Origin: Clostridia bacterium
GTDB taxonomy: Bacteria; Bacillota; Clostridia; Saccharofermentanales; UBA5734
NCBI GenBank assembly: GCA_009928985.1
Contig: SABL01000005.1
Coordinates: 1 to 53,867, forward strand
Direction of reading: 5' to 3'
Length of the DNA stretch: 53,867 nucleotides
Numbering within the stretch: position 1 is the first letter of the stretch; each line of letters opens with the position of its first letter. A program made the position numbers and the translations under genes. The notes under the pieces were generated by a model, which saw only the letters and a program-made list of their open reading frames with translations, did not search any database and was not told the DNA's origin. This document shows, piece after piece, positions 26,734 to 35,775 of this stretch.

Positions 26734-27165
26734 TCATTCTTTCTTGCCTGCGCAGTCGCGGCAGAGGCCGTAGAGTTTGACGCGGTGATCCTGGACAATA
26801 AATCCATATTGCTCCAGGACGCGAATTTCCAGCTCGTCGAGCATGTCATCCGGGAAATCCTCGACTTTGCCACAGCGCTGGCAGATCATGTGGTGGTGTT
26901 CGTGCTTATGGTCATCCTCATGAACCTGGTAACGGGTGCAGCCATCATCGAGGTTGATCCGGCGGATGAGCTTGAGCTTTTCCAGCAAGGCCAGGGTCCG
27001 GTAAACGGTGGCAATCCCGATCGAGTTGCCCTTTTCCCCCAGGCGCTTGTGCACCTCGTCAGCGCTTAAATGCTGGCCGCTGTTGGCCAGGAGAATATCC
27101 AGGACTGCCTGGCGTTGTCCGGTCAGTTTGTAGCTGCCATCTGACAGTTTGGATTTCAGATCCAT
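26734..27165 (-). CDS. Fur-family transcriptional regulator
   Basis: ORF 26734..27363, likely start MDLKSKLSDGSYKLTGQRQAVLDILL at 27165; GIATVYRTLALLEK, HEHHHMICQRCGKVEDF, CXXC near the end. Confidence 0.93.
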   Translation of the reverse strand: MDLKSKLSDGSYKLTGQRQAVLDILLANSGQHLSADEVHKRLGEKGNSIGIATVYRTLALLEKLKLIRRINLDDGCTRYQVHEDDHKHEHHHMICQRCGKVEDFPDDMLDELEIRVLEQYGFIVQDHRVKLYGLCRDCAGKKE

Positions 27166-27244
27166 AAATAAGCTCCCTGCCGCATCATCGATAGGTATCA
27201 TGATACAACAGGGAGCCTGGAAAATAAAATGGCTTGTGTCCTGG

Positions 27245-27391
27245 TCAGTGCTTGCAGCGAGTGCGTTCCTCGAGTGAACAGCCGCCGGAGCAGCCAGCGC
27301 AGGTATTGTTTTTTGCACTTTTGAAAAACCGGTAAGCTCCATAGACAACAAGTGTGGCCACAATCAGGCCAACAATGAGATCGGCTAGCAT
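27245..27391 (-). CDS. FeoB-associated Cys-rich membrane protein
   Basis: 48 aa MLADLIVGLIVATLVVYGAYRFFKSAKNNTCAGCSGGCSLEERTRCKH; overlaps the end of feoB by one base. Confidence 0.9.
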   Translation of the reverse strand: MLADLIVGLIVATLVVYGAYRFFKSAKNNTCAGCSGGCSLEERTRCKH

Positions 27392-29400
27392 CAGGATTCT
27401 CCTTTCAGTTCTGCTGCGTTGGTCAGATTGGTGGACATCGCATGGTTGCGCAGCAGGAGTGTGACAAAGACGATGATCGCAATCAAGATCACGATCGCGG
27501 GGACCAGCCCGGGGGCTGGCTGGCCGGTGACAAGCAACGTTCCAACTTGTGTGATCAGCATGGCAACGGTGTAGCCGGTTGTCAACTGAAAGACCAGGGC
27601 ACGGGACAGCCATTTGCGGTTGCCAAGCTCGGCGTTCATGGCACCAATGGCGGCAAAGCAGGGCGGGGCAAACAAGTTGAAGGACAGGAATGCAAAAGCG
27701 GTGATGGGTGTGAAAATGCTGGCCAGCGGTCCGGCCGGGGTGAAGAGCAAGTCCTCCGATGCAGCAAGGACGATGGCAAACGTGGAGACGACATTTTCCT
27801 TGGCGACAAATCCGGTCAGGACGGCAACGGCAGCCTGCCAGCCGATGAATCCGAGCGGAATGAGCAGGGGAGCGATGACCGCACCGGCAGCAGCGAGCAT
27901 GCTCTGGCTGGGATCATCGACCACACGCAGACTCCAGCTATAGGTCTGGGTGAACCAGACCAGAGTATTCATGACCAAGATAATGGTCGATGCTTTGATA
28001 ACAAAAGATTTGGCCTGCTTGTACATCTGGGTCAAAGCATGGCGGAGGCTAGGCAGACGATATTCTGGCAATTCGATGATAAATGACGAGCTGCCTTCAT
28101 AATGGAAGATTTTTTTCAGAAGCAAGCCACCGATGATGATCAGAACCCCGGCAATCAGGTACATGGCTGGGAACACCCAGGTCGCTCCCGGGAAAAAGAC
28201 CGCACCAAACAGGGCAATAACAGGCAGCTTGGCACTGCAGGGGACGAAGGGGGTCAGCATGGTCGTGACCCGGCGTTCGTTTTCATCTTCAATGGTGCGT
28301 GAGGCCATGACACCCGGAATCGAGCAGCCGGAGCCGACGATCATCGGGATGATCGACTTGCCGGACAGGCCGATGCGTTTAAAATACCGATCCATGACCA
28401 CAGCGATCCGGGCCATGTAGCCGCTGTCTTCGACCAAGGCCAGGAGGAAGAACAGGACCATGATCAGGGGCAGGAAGCCGAGAACCGCACCGACACCGCC
28501 CAGGATGCCATCGATGACCAGGGATTGGAGCAATTCGTTGAGTCCGATGGCGGCAAACAACTGGTATGCCGCAGCCGGAACGATCTCGCCAAAAAACGTG
28601 TCGTTCAGATACCCGGAGGCCCAGCCGCCCAGGCCGTTGATCGACAAGGAATAGATAGCCCACATGACCAGGGCGAAAATCGGCAGCCCCCAGAACGCAT
28701 GGGCAACGATCCGGTCGACTCGGTCTGACAAGGTAACCACAGCGGCGTCACGACCCCGGCTGAGGACTTTTGCCACGATCTCATGTACAAAATGATGACG
28801 ACTCTGGTCTTCGTCTGGCGTTCCTTGTCCGGCAAAAACTGGCGCAGGCTGGTCTGATCCGGTCAGTGACAAAGCCTGGCTGGTCAATTCCTGCAAGCCT
28901 TCCCCGGCATTGGCTGCAACGGGGATGACTGGACAGCCCAGGATCTGTGCCAGTTTTTCATGGTCGATCCTGCTGCCCTGGCGCCGGACGAGGTCCTGCT
29001 TATTGAGCGCAACGACAATCGGAAGGCCCAATTCGAGCAGCTGTGTGGTGAAAAAGAGGCTGCGCTCCAGACTGGTGGCATCGACAATGTTGATGATGAC
29101 ATCGGGTGATTCACCCGTGATGAAATCGCGAGTGATGGTTTCTTCCTGGGTATAAGGAGTCAACGAGTAGGCTCCGGGCAGATCGACGACCGAGACCTTG
29201 TTTTTATGGTCTCCGTCTCCGCCTTTGCCATGAAGGCCTTGTCCCAGTGATCCTTTGTAGGCTCGCCTGAGGTTGGCGACTTTTTTTTCGACGGTGACGC
29301 CAGGCCAGTTGCCGACGTATTCTGTTTTACCGGTAATCACGTTGAACAGCGTGGTTTTTCCCGAGTTGGGGTTTCCTGCTAAAGCAAGTTTCATGGTCAT
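27391..29400 (-). CDS. feoB: Ferrous iron transport protein B
   Basis: ORF 27391..29484; start near MTMKLALAGNPNSGKTTLFNVITG; G-protein motifs plus nucleoside-recognition (Gate) membrane domains. Confidence 0.96.
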   Translation of the reverse strand: MTMKLALAGNPNSGKTTLFNVITGKTEYVGNWPGVTVEKKVANLRRAYKGSLGQGLHGKGGDGDHKNKVSVVDLPGAYSLTPYTQEETITRDFITGESPDVIINIVDATSLERSLFFTTQLLELGLPIVVALNKQDLVRRQGSRIDHEKLAQILGCPVIPVAANAGEGLQELTSQALSLTGSDQPAPVFAGQGTPDEDQSRHHFVHEIVAKVLSRGRDAAVVTLSDRVDRIVAHAFWGLPIFALVMWAIYSLSINGLGGWASGYLNDTFFGEIVPAAAYQLFAAIGLNELLQSLVIDGILGGVGAVLGFLPLIMVLFFLLALVEDSGYMARIAVVMDRYFKRIGLSGKSIIPMIVGSGCSIPGVMASRTIEDENERRVTTMLTPFVPCSAKLPVIALFGAVFFPGATWVFPAMYLIAGVLIIIGGLLLKKIFHYEGSSSFIIELPEYRLPSLRHALTQMYKQAKSFVIKASTIILVMNTLVWFTQTYSWSLRVVDDPSQSMLAAAGAVIAPLLIPLGFIGWQAAVAVLTGFVAKENVVSTFAIVLAASEDLLFTPAGPLASIFTPITAFAFLSFNLFAPPCFAAIGAMNAELGNRKWLSRALVFQLTTGYTVAMLITQVGTLLVTGQPAPGLVPAIVILIAIIVFVTLLLRNHAMSTNLTNAAELKGES

Positions 29401-29431
29401 TCTCCCGTGGTTTTTTGAAGAGCTATGATCA

Positions 29432-29446
29432 TGATAATCGTTATCA
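29432..29446. promoter_or_regulatory. Fur-box-like palindrome upstream of feoB
   Basis: TGATAATcGTTATCA, 7-1-7 arrangement with one arm mismatch. Confidence 0.75.
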
Positions 29447-29504
29447 TATAATTGGGTGAAAAAAAGCAGGCCTGCTGCTTTCATTCAAACAAATAGATGA
29501 AACC

Positions 29505-29726
29505 TTATCCGATCAATTGAATCGCCTGGGCCATTTTGCGGTCGATGGCATATCGGCTGTCCTTGACTGAGATGATGTAATTGCCAGCCAGAATCGAAAT
29601 CAAAGTGATCCGCTCCCCGGCATGACAGCCGAGTGAAAACAGGAATTTCTGGACCTTTTCTGTCCCGGTCACTTGCTGGATCTCCATTTGGCGACCGACT
29701 TTTGCTTCTGACAAAGCCATACTCAC
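29505..29726 (-). CDS. feoA: FeoA-family protein
   Basis: 73 aa; LGCHAGERITLISILAGNYIISVKDSRYAIDRKMAQAIQL. Confidence 0.9.
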   Translation of the reverse strand: MSMALSEAKVGRQMEIQQVTGTEKVQKFLFSLGCHAGERITLISILAGNYIISVKDSRYAIDRKMAQAIQLIG

Positions 29727-29759
29727 ATCCTCCAGAGACGATCTTCATTGAGCCGAATA

Positions 29760-29774
29760 TGATAATGATTATCA
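29760..29774. promoter_or_regulatory. Fur-box-like palindrome upstream of feoA
   Basis: TGATAATgATTATCA, perfect 7-1-7 palindrome. Confidence 0.85.
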
Positions 29775-29809
29775 ATTCCCAGTCATTTTATCGGAAATCA
29801 GAGGGCGTG

Positions 29810-31972
29810 TCAATTGTTTTGTTGCAGAACCCTGGACGCGTTGAGGACAGCAATCAGGGCTACGCCGACATCTCCAAAGACTGCTGCCCACATCGAGGCG
29901 TATCCCAGGGCACCGAGCAGCAAGATGACAGCTTTGACACCCAAGGCAAAAACGATGTTCTGCCAGACGATGGCCCGGGTTTTGCGGGCGATTTCGATGG
30001 CGGTAGCCAGTTTCATGGGTTCGTCCGTCATCAAGACAATGTCTGCAGCCTCAATCGCGGCATCAGAACCGATGCCGCCCATGGCGATGCCAACATCCGA
30101 GCGAGCCAGGACAGGTGCATCATTGATGCCATCTCCAACGAAGACAATCTTCCCCTCAGTCGTCCGCGCTGCTGCCAAGGACTCGAATGCCTCCACTTTC
30201 TGATGCGGGAGCAGTTCTGAGAGCACGGTGTCCAGTCCCAGCTGGCTGCCGGTGGCCTGGCCGACTGACTGGCTGTCACCAGTCAGCAACGCGATCGAAC
30301 GGATGCCCAGCTTGCGCAGTCGCTGCACAGCTGCCTTGCTGTCTGGCTTGAGTTGGTCCGAGATGACCAGGTGTCCGGTGTATTGGCCATCGACAGCCAG
30401 ATAGACAACCGTGCCGACGGTCAGGACTTGAGCATGAAGGACGCCCTGACTTAATAGAAAACGGGAATTGCCAGCCAGAACGGATCGACCATTGATCGTG
30501 GCTGACAAGCCTTGCCCGGACTCCTCATGGTAATCCTGGATCAAGCTGGGATCGGGCACTTTACCATAGGCCTTCCGGATCGATGCTGCGATCGGATGGT
30601 TGGAGAATTGTTCAATCTGGGCGGTAAGCTCGAGCACACTCGCCTCAGGCAGGGCTCCTGCCGTAACGATTTCCGTCACTGTAAAGACCCCGCGGGTCAG
30701 GGTTCCGGTCTTGTCAAACACTACTGTGTCGATTGAATTCAATGCCTCCAGGTAGTTGCTGCCCTTAACCAGGATACCCTGGCGCGAGGCGCTGCCGATT
30801 CCGCCAAAAAAGGTGAGCGGGATGGAAACAACCAGCGCACATGGGCAGGAGACAACGAGGAAGATCAAGGCCCGGTGCAGCCATTCACTGAAGCTGGCGC
30901 CGGGGATTAAGAGTGGCGGCAAAACAGCTAAAGCTGCTGCAGCAAAAACAACGGCAGGTGTGTAGTAGCGTGCGAATTTGGTGATGAATTGTTCGGTCGG
31001 GGCTTTGCGACTGCTGGCATTCTGAACCAGTTCCAGAATCCGCGCCACCGTCGATTCACCATAAGGCTTGCTGACCTGGATGCGCAAGACACCGCTTTGA
31101 TTAATCGATCCAGAATACACGGTGCTCCCTGGCTCGACATCGCGCGGGAGTGATTCACCGGTCAAAGCGGACGTATCAAGAGCAGAACGCCCTTGTATAA
31201 CGGAGCCATCCAGCGGGACTCGTTCGCCTGGTTTGACCAGAATGATGTCATCGATGCCAACTTGCTCAGGCGGGACCGTTTCGATCCCGTCATCGGTCAC
31301 CCGGTTGGCAAATTCTGGCCGGATATCCATCAGGGCGGCGATTGAACGACGTGAACGATTGACCGCGAGATCCTGGAAAAACTCACCAATCTGGTAGAAA
31401 AGCATGACGGAAACAGCTTCGGGATAATCACCGATGGCAAAGGCCCCGACGGTGGCCAGGCTCATCAGGAAGTTTTCATCAAACAGTTGACCACGAGCGA
31501 TGTTGCGCACCGCCGCCAGAACGACCTCTGCTCCGATTAAAAGGTAGCTCGCGATAAACATCATAAGGCTCAGCGCTGTTGGCAAAGGCGCAAATTGGGC
31601 CAGCAGCAGCAAGGCAAAACCAATACCGAACAAGACCAGGCGCAGGGTCCGGGCAGGGGCATTCTTGACTTCAACTGGAGCAGAACCGGTGTTCTCACCG
31701 ATGACAACTGCTGCTCCCGGTTCGATCCGGGCTGCAATCTCGCCGGCTTGCTGTGTAATCTGGCGCATGGCCTTTGGATCGAGTGCCTCGATGATCAGGC
31801 GCTGAGAAACAAAGTCCAGCCGGGCGCTGTGCACACCCTCCAGTTGATTGATCTCAGCTTCGATCTTGGCCGCGCACGTGGCGCAGCCCAGGCCAGTCAT
31901 CTGGAAAACCCGCTGGTTTGTCAGATTATCCTGTGTGGTTTGAACAGGCGTCAGGGAGCTTGGTTCGGACAT
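29810..31972 (-). CDS. Heavy-metal translocating P-type ATPase (CadA/ZntA-like)
   Basis: 720 aa; HMA motif GLGCATCAAKIE, SCPCALVVSIPL, DKTGTLT, GDGINDAPVLARSDVGIAM. Confidence 0.95.
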   Translation of the reverse strand: MSEPSSLTPVQTTQDNLTNQRVFQMTGLGCATCAAKIEAEINQLEGVHSARLDFVSQRLIIEALDPKAMRQITQQAGEIAARIEPGAAVVIGENTGSAPVEVKNAPARTLRLVLFGIGFALLLLAQFAPLPTALSLMMFIASYLLIGAEVVLAAVRNIARGQLFDENFLMSLATVGAFAIGDYPEAVSVMLFYQIGEFFQDLAVNRSRRSIAALMDIRPEFANRVTDDGIETVPPEQVGIDDIILVKPGERVPLDGSVIQGRSALDTSALTGESLPRDVEPGSTVYSGSINQSGVLRIQVSKPYGESTVARILELVQNASSRKAPTEQFITKFARYYTPAVVFAAAALAVLPPLLIPGASFSEWLHRALIFLVVSCPCALVVSIPLTFFGGIGSASRQGILVKGSNYLEALNSIDTVVFDKTGTLTRGVFTVTEIVTAGALPEASVLELTAQIEQFSNHPIAASIRKAYGKVPDPSLIQDYHEESGQGLSATINGRSVLAGNSRFLLSQGVLHAQVLTVGTVVYLAVDGQYTGHLVISDQLKPDSKAAVQRLRKLGIRSIALLTGDSQSVGQATGSQLGLDTVLSELLPHQKVEAFESLAAARTTEGKIVFVGDGINDAPVLARSDVGIAMGGIGSDAAIEAADIVLMTDEPMKLATAIEIARKTRAIVWQNIVFALGVKAVILLLGALGYASMWAAVFGDVGVALIAVLNASRVLQQNN

Positions 31973-31996
31973 GGAAAACCTCCGGTTCGGGATGAA

Positions 31997-32386
31997 TCAA
32001 CGATTGGCAAAATGGCGCAGTTCTTCGGTCAGATGGTGATGTCCTTGGGCCAGAATCGTGCCAACATGAGCGTCATCGAGTGAGTAATAAACGATTTTGC
32101 CAGCTTTCCTGTATTTGACCAGGCGGGCTTGCTTGAGCAGGCGCAATTGATGGGACACGGCTGACTGGGTCATGTTCAGGAGCACGGCCAAGTCACAGAC
32201 GCAGAGCTCGGATGATGACAGTGCGGACAAAATTTTAATCCTGGTCGTGTCGCCGAACACTTTGAAAAACTCTGCCAGCTCGAACAGATCCTCATCTTCG
32301 GGCATCTGAGACCTAACAATCTGGACCGTATCCTCATGGATCACGGTGCAATCACAGCGGATCAGATCTGTTTGAGTATCTTTCAT
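31997..32386 (-). CDS. ArsR/SmtB-family metal sensor (CadC-like)
   Basis: 129 aa; FKVFGDTTRIKILSALSSSELCVCDLAVLLNMTQSAVSHQLRLLKQARLVKYRKAGKIVYYSLDDAHV; ELCVCDL metal site; adjacent to CadA-like ATPase. Confidence 0.93.
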   Translation of the reverse strand: MKDTQTDLIRCDCTVIHEDTVQIVRSQMPEDEDLFELAEFFKVFGDTTRIKILSALSSSELCVCDLAVLLNMTQSAVSHQLRLLKQARLVKYRKAGKIVYYSLDDAHVGTILAQGHHHLTEELRHFANR

Positions 32387-32455
32387 CGTCTACCTCGCAG
32401 CATGGACAAGTTTCAAACTTAAAAGGGGTTTCAACCACATTTTAGCACAAACATA

Positions 32456-32469
32456 TGAACAGTTGTTCA
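32456..32469. promoter_or_regulatory. CadC/SmtB-type operator-like inverted repeat
   Basis: TGAACA-GT-TGTTCA perfect inverted repeat, matching the TGAA-N6-TTCA core expected of the family, upstream of the cadC-like gene. Confidence 0.7.
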
Positions 32470-32650
32470 ACTGTAGGTGTAAAACTTTTCCTGATCTGTC
32501 GCACCAAATTTGGTTGATTGGCCAGATCCGGTACGACCCTTTCTCCATCGATTCTTCACATCGCGCTTCTAGAATGCGAGTACGACATCACCAGACCAAT
32601 CAGAAATCCCTGTCTTGTCCAGTCACGATTTACCTTGAGGAGGTTCTTCC

Positions 32651-33316
32651 ATGAAAAAAATCATGATCCCGATTCTGCTATTGACCTTGCTAATAAGCTT
32701 GGCCGGATGTACCCAAACGGACGTCGTTGGAAAAGCATCGGTTCAATCCTTCGCCGCTATCGTCGAGGTTGCTGATGTCGAAGCTGATGAATCGTTCGGT
32801 GGCTTTGCTATAACCGCACCAGACGGCAGTGCTCGTTTTCTCTTGAGCCGCAACTTCGCAGTGACCGGTTCATATGATGTTGCTTTGAAATTTACTGCGG
32901 CACCATTTCTGGCTGCGGGCCTTGATGTCAGCCAGCTCCCAGTTGGGATGCTTGATGCTGATACACTCGTTGTCGGCACCGACTTAGGTTCACAGGATTT
33001 CAAAGCTGAAGCACAGAGCAATGTGGCAACTACCTATGAAGAGCTGGTCCGCCAGAAAGGCCAGGCAATCGGTTACCATAAGGCGCTTGATCACTATGGT
33101 ATCGACCTTGGAGACGGAAACGTGTTTGAATGGGCCAAAGACATGAAAACCAATGACAAGGATATCGTTTTCGTGCTCGATCCAACGCCTTTCATCGCAG
33201 CCGGTGTGGACCCTGCTGCTGTCGAGGGTTGGGTCTTTGCCAAAGTCGAAACCATGGACAAAAATGGCAATATGGTAGAAGTTGACAAATTATTGAAGCC
33301 GTATGATTTGAAATAA
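32651..33316 (+). CDS. Putative lipoprotein of unknown function
   Basis: 221 aa; signal peptide with lipobox LISLAGC; internally similar segments (APFLAAGLDVSQLPVGML / TPFIAAGVDPAAVEGWVF); SD AGGAGG upstream. Confidence 0.8.
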   Translation: MKKIMIPILLLTLLISLAGCTQTDVVGKASVQSFAAIVEVADVEADESFGGFAITAPDGSARFLLSRNFAVTGSYDVALKFTAAPFLAAGLDVSQLPVGMLDADTLVVGTDLGSQDFKAEAQSNVATTYEELVRQKGQAIGYHKALDHYGIDLGDGNVFEWAKDMKTNDKDIVFVLDPTPFIAAGVDPAAVEGWVFAKVETMDKNGNMVEVDKLLKPYDLK

Positions 33317-33320
33317 AAGT

Positions 33321-33355
33321 CGCCGGCTCAGGGATTAACCTGGCCGGCGTTTTTT
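33321..33355 (+). terminator. Rho-independent terminator
   Basis: CGCCGGC ... GCCGGCG followed by TTTTTT after the lipoprotein gene. Confidence 0.85.
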
Positions 33356-33402
33356 GAAAGGGTGGTTTACTATTGAAATCGGGCTGGTTCCTTGCTTGTG
33401 GA

Positions 33403-34089
33403 TCAGCCTTTTTTCTCTTTTTTAAAGCAGAGGAACCAGTCGAGGCAATAGACATCGTCGGGGTGCTGTTCGACACGTTCCTTGGCGGTACCGCAGGAGC
33501 CCGGGGGCGGCAGAATGACATCATCGCCGGGCTGCCAGTTGGCCGGGGTGGCGATGGAATCGGCGTCAGCCTTCTGCAAAGCAACGACGGCACGCTTGAT
33601 TTCCTGCATGTTGCGGCCAACGGCTGCCGGGTAGTACATGATCAGGCGGACAATGCCTTTCGGATCGATGATGAAGACAGCACGAACAGCCTGGGTGGTC
33701 GAAGAGTTGGGCTGGACCATGCCAAAGAGCTTGGCCACGTTCATGCTGATGTCTTCGATGACCGGGAATTTGATTTCCAGATCTTTGATGCCGTTGTATT
33801 CGATCTTTTCCTTGATTGTGCGCAGCCAGGCAATATGTGAGTACATGCTGTCGATCGAAAGCCCGACCAGCTCGGTGTTGATGGACCGGAACTCCTCCTG
33901 CATGCTGCCAAAGGTCATGAATTCCGTGGTGCAGACAGGTGTAAAGTCAGCCGGATGGCTGAAAAGGATCACCCATTTGCCGTTGTAATCAGCCGGGAAA
34001 TTGATATCGCCCTGGGTGGTCTTGGCGCTAAATGCTGGAGCCGGATCACCGATCAGAGGCAGCCGGAAATTGTTTGTGTTTTCGTCCAT
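33403..34089 (-). CDS. Peroxiredoxin (Prx6/AhpC-TSA type)
   Basis: 228 aa; GKWVILFSHPADFTPVCTTE active site; C-terminal extension with further Cys residues. Confidence 0.94.
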   Translation of the reverse strand: MDENTNNFRLPLIGDPAPAFSAKTTQGDINFPADYNGKWVILFSHPADFTPVCTTEFMTFGSMQEEFRSINTELVGLSIDSMYSHIAWLRTIKEKIEYNGIKDLEIKFPVIEDISMNVAKLFGMVQPNSSTTQAVRAVFIIDPKGIVRLIMYYPAAVGRNMQEIKRAVVALQKADADSIATPANWQPGDDVILPPPGSCGTAKERVEQHPDDVYCLDWFLCFKKEKKG

Positions 34090-34298
34090 GTTCGTAAATC
34101 CTCCCTGATTTTTTGTGCTGGCTTGTGGCTGGTTATTGTCATAAGCCCATTATAACCTTCATTTGTGTCTGAAGATTTGAAGGCGTGCTTTTATTATTAA
34201 TAATAATTATTGATAAGTAAAGTGATGGAATCACATAAGGAAAAATTGGTCAAAGAGGTGTATCCTAGGTGAGAAATGACTGTTGAGGTGAATGAATC

Positions 34299-34772
34299 AT
34301 GGCAAGACCGGTCAAATGGCGCAAAATAGGACAAATGCCGCAGGTTTTTAATTTTATTCCTGCCGAGCAACATCAAGTGCCAGGAACCAATACCCTGAAA
34401 CTGGAAGAGCTCGAAGCAATACGGCTCAAAGATCTCGAGGGTCTTGATCAGGTTGATTGTGCCCGCGAAATGGGGGTTTCGCGACCGACTTTCCAGCGGA
34501 TCTTGCTTCTGGCCCGGGAGAAAATTGCGGACAGCCTGGTGAATGGCAAGGCCATTCAGATCGAAGGCGGCCATTACACTCGCAACATTTGCCCGATCCG
34601 CTGTCTGGAATGTGGACGCGAATGGCAGGAGAGTTATGAAAAAATCGAACAAGCCAATCAGCTGGACCCGGAGTGCCCCAAATGCCATTCAAAGGTACTG
34701 GCCTGTTGCCCTGAGGACAGCAGCGAAGAAGGTGCCTGTTGCCGGCATCTATTTCGCCGGGGTAGACCATGA
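34299..34772 (+). CDS. DUF134-family protein (putative DNA-binding regulator)
   Basis: 157 aa; MARPVKWRKIGQMPQVFNFIP...LEELEAIRLKDLEGLDQVDCAREMGVSRPTFQRIL HTH; Cys-rich C-terminus. Confidence 0.9.
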   Translation: MARPVKWRKIGQMPQVFNFIPAEQHQVPGTNTLKLEELEAIRLKDLEGLDQVDCAREMGVSRPTFQRILLLAREKIADSLVNGKAIQIEGGHYTRNICPIRCLECGREWQESYEKIEQANQLDPECPKCHSKVLACCPEDSSEEGACCRHLFRRGRP

Positions 34773-35245
34773 AAACTCGTGCAGATCGTGCAGAAGCTTT
34801 ATTCAAATCAGGGTATAACTGTGCCCAATCCTTGATAGGTGCCTTTGAGGGCGAAATCGGGATCGATTTTGAGACTTCCACGAGACTTGCATCCTCGTTT
34901 GGCGGCGGCATGGGCCGCCTGCGAGAGGTCTGTGGGGCCCTGACCGGGCTTTTCATGGTGGTTGGACTGCAATCTGGTTACAGCGACCCACAAGACTACG
35001 AAGCAAAAACCCGCCATTATCAGCTGGTTCAGGATTTGGCCGCCCAATTCAGGGATCGCTACGGCACCATTTTATGCCGCGATTTGCTCGAACTGGAAGA
35101 AACCGTCAGTGAACCCGTGCCTGAGATGCGCACAGAGGCCTACTACCAGCGCCGGCCCTGTGCTGAATACATTCGTTTTGCTGCGTCCCTGCTGGATGCC
35201 AAACTAAAACTTGAATCACCGTCAGCGCCTGACATAAACAATTAA
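34769..35245 (+). CDS. C_GCAxxG_C_C family protein
   Basis: 158 aa; FKSGYNCAQSLIGAFEGEIGI...ASSFGGGMGRLREVCGALTGLFMVVGL; coupled to DUF134 gene. Confidence 0.88.
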   Translation: MKTRADRAEALFKSGYNCAQSLIGAFEGEIGIDFETSTRLASSFGGGMGRLREVCGALTGLFMVVGLQSGYSDPQDYEAKTRHYQLVQDLAAQFRDRYGTILCRDLLELEETVSEPVPEMRTEAYYQRRPCAEYIRFAASLLDAKLKLESPSAPDINN

Positions 35246-35273
35246 GTCCACAAAGTCATGTTTAACACCAACA

Positions 35274-35320
35274 AGAGCCAGTCTCGATAGCTGTCAGGCT
35301 ATGTGAGACTGGCTCTCTTT
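35274..35320 (+). terminator. Strong hairpin terminator
   Basis: AGAGCCAGTCTC ... GAGACTGGCTCT with inner ATAGC/GCTAT stem and trailing CTTT. Confidence 0.7.
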
Positions 35321-35395
35321 GGCAATAAGCAAGCTAATGGAATCATAGCCGCTAACCGCCGGTCAGGGCCATGAGCAGTGGAATAGAGACGCCGA

Positions 35396-35566
35396 TCAGG
35401 CCGGCGAAATTGCGCTGACTGGGCAGGTGCTTTCGCAGGCACCACAATCAATGCAGGTTTCCGGATCGATCACGTATTGAGTTTCGCCGGCTGAAATGGC
35501 ACCAGTCGGGCAGACGGATTCGCAGGCACCGCAGGAAATGCAGGCATCAGAAATTTTATAAGCCAT
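35396..35566 (-). CDS. 2x[4Fe-4S] ferredoxin
   Basis: MAYKISDACISCGACESVCPTGAISAGETQYVIDPETCIDCGACESTCPVSAISPA, two CxxCxxCxxxCP clusters. Confidence 0.94.
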   Translation of the reverse strand: MAYKISDACISCGACESVCPTGAISAGETQYVIDPETCIDCGACESTCPVSAISPA

Positions 35567-35704
35567 GGGGGACCTCCTATACTCGAAACACTTGATTTGG
35601 CCATTTCTTGCACAAGTCGTGACCTGTGTTTCCATGTGATAAAACCATTGTACACATGTATTGACTGTTTGTGTGCAAATTTCCCATTTGAAGAATCATT
35701 TTTA

Positions 35705-35734
35705 TTGACATATGCCCAATAAATCTTTTACAAT
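35705..35734 (+). promoter_or_regulatory. Putative promoter of the NifX/MinD/Mrp operon
   Basis: TTGACA (35705-35710), 18-bp spacer, TACAAT (35729-35734), about 40 bp upstream of the start codon. Confidence 0.65.
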
Positions 35735-35775
35735 AATTATGAGCAAATGCTAAAAAATGAAAGCAGGTGAATGAA

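Noticed and set aside
27195-27206. GTATCATGATAC palindrome upstream of the Fur-family gene
   Set aside because: Short, does not fit the 7-1-7 Fur box well; insufficient support for a feature.
27442-28086. 214-aa plus-strand ORF opposite feoB
   Set aside because: Shadow ORF with DDGN/QDHD low-complexity composition.
34191-34206. TTATTATTAATAATAA palindrome between peroxiredoxin and DUF134 genes
   Set aside because: Pure A/T low-complexity palindrome; may be an operator but expected by chance in an AT-rich promoter.
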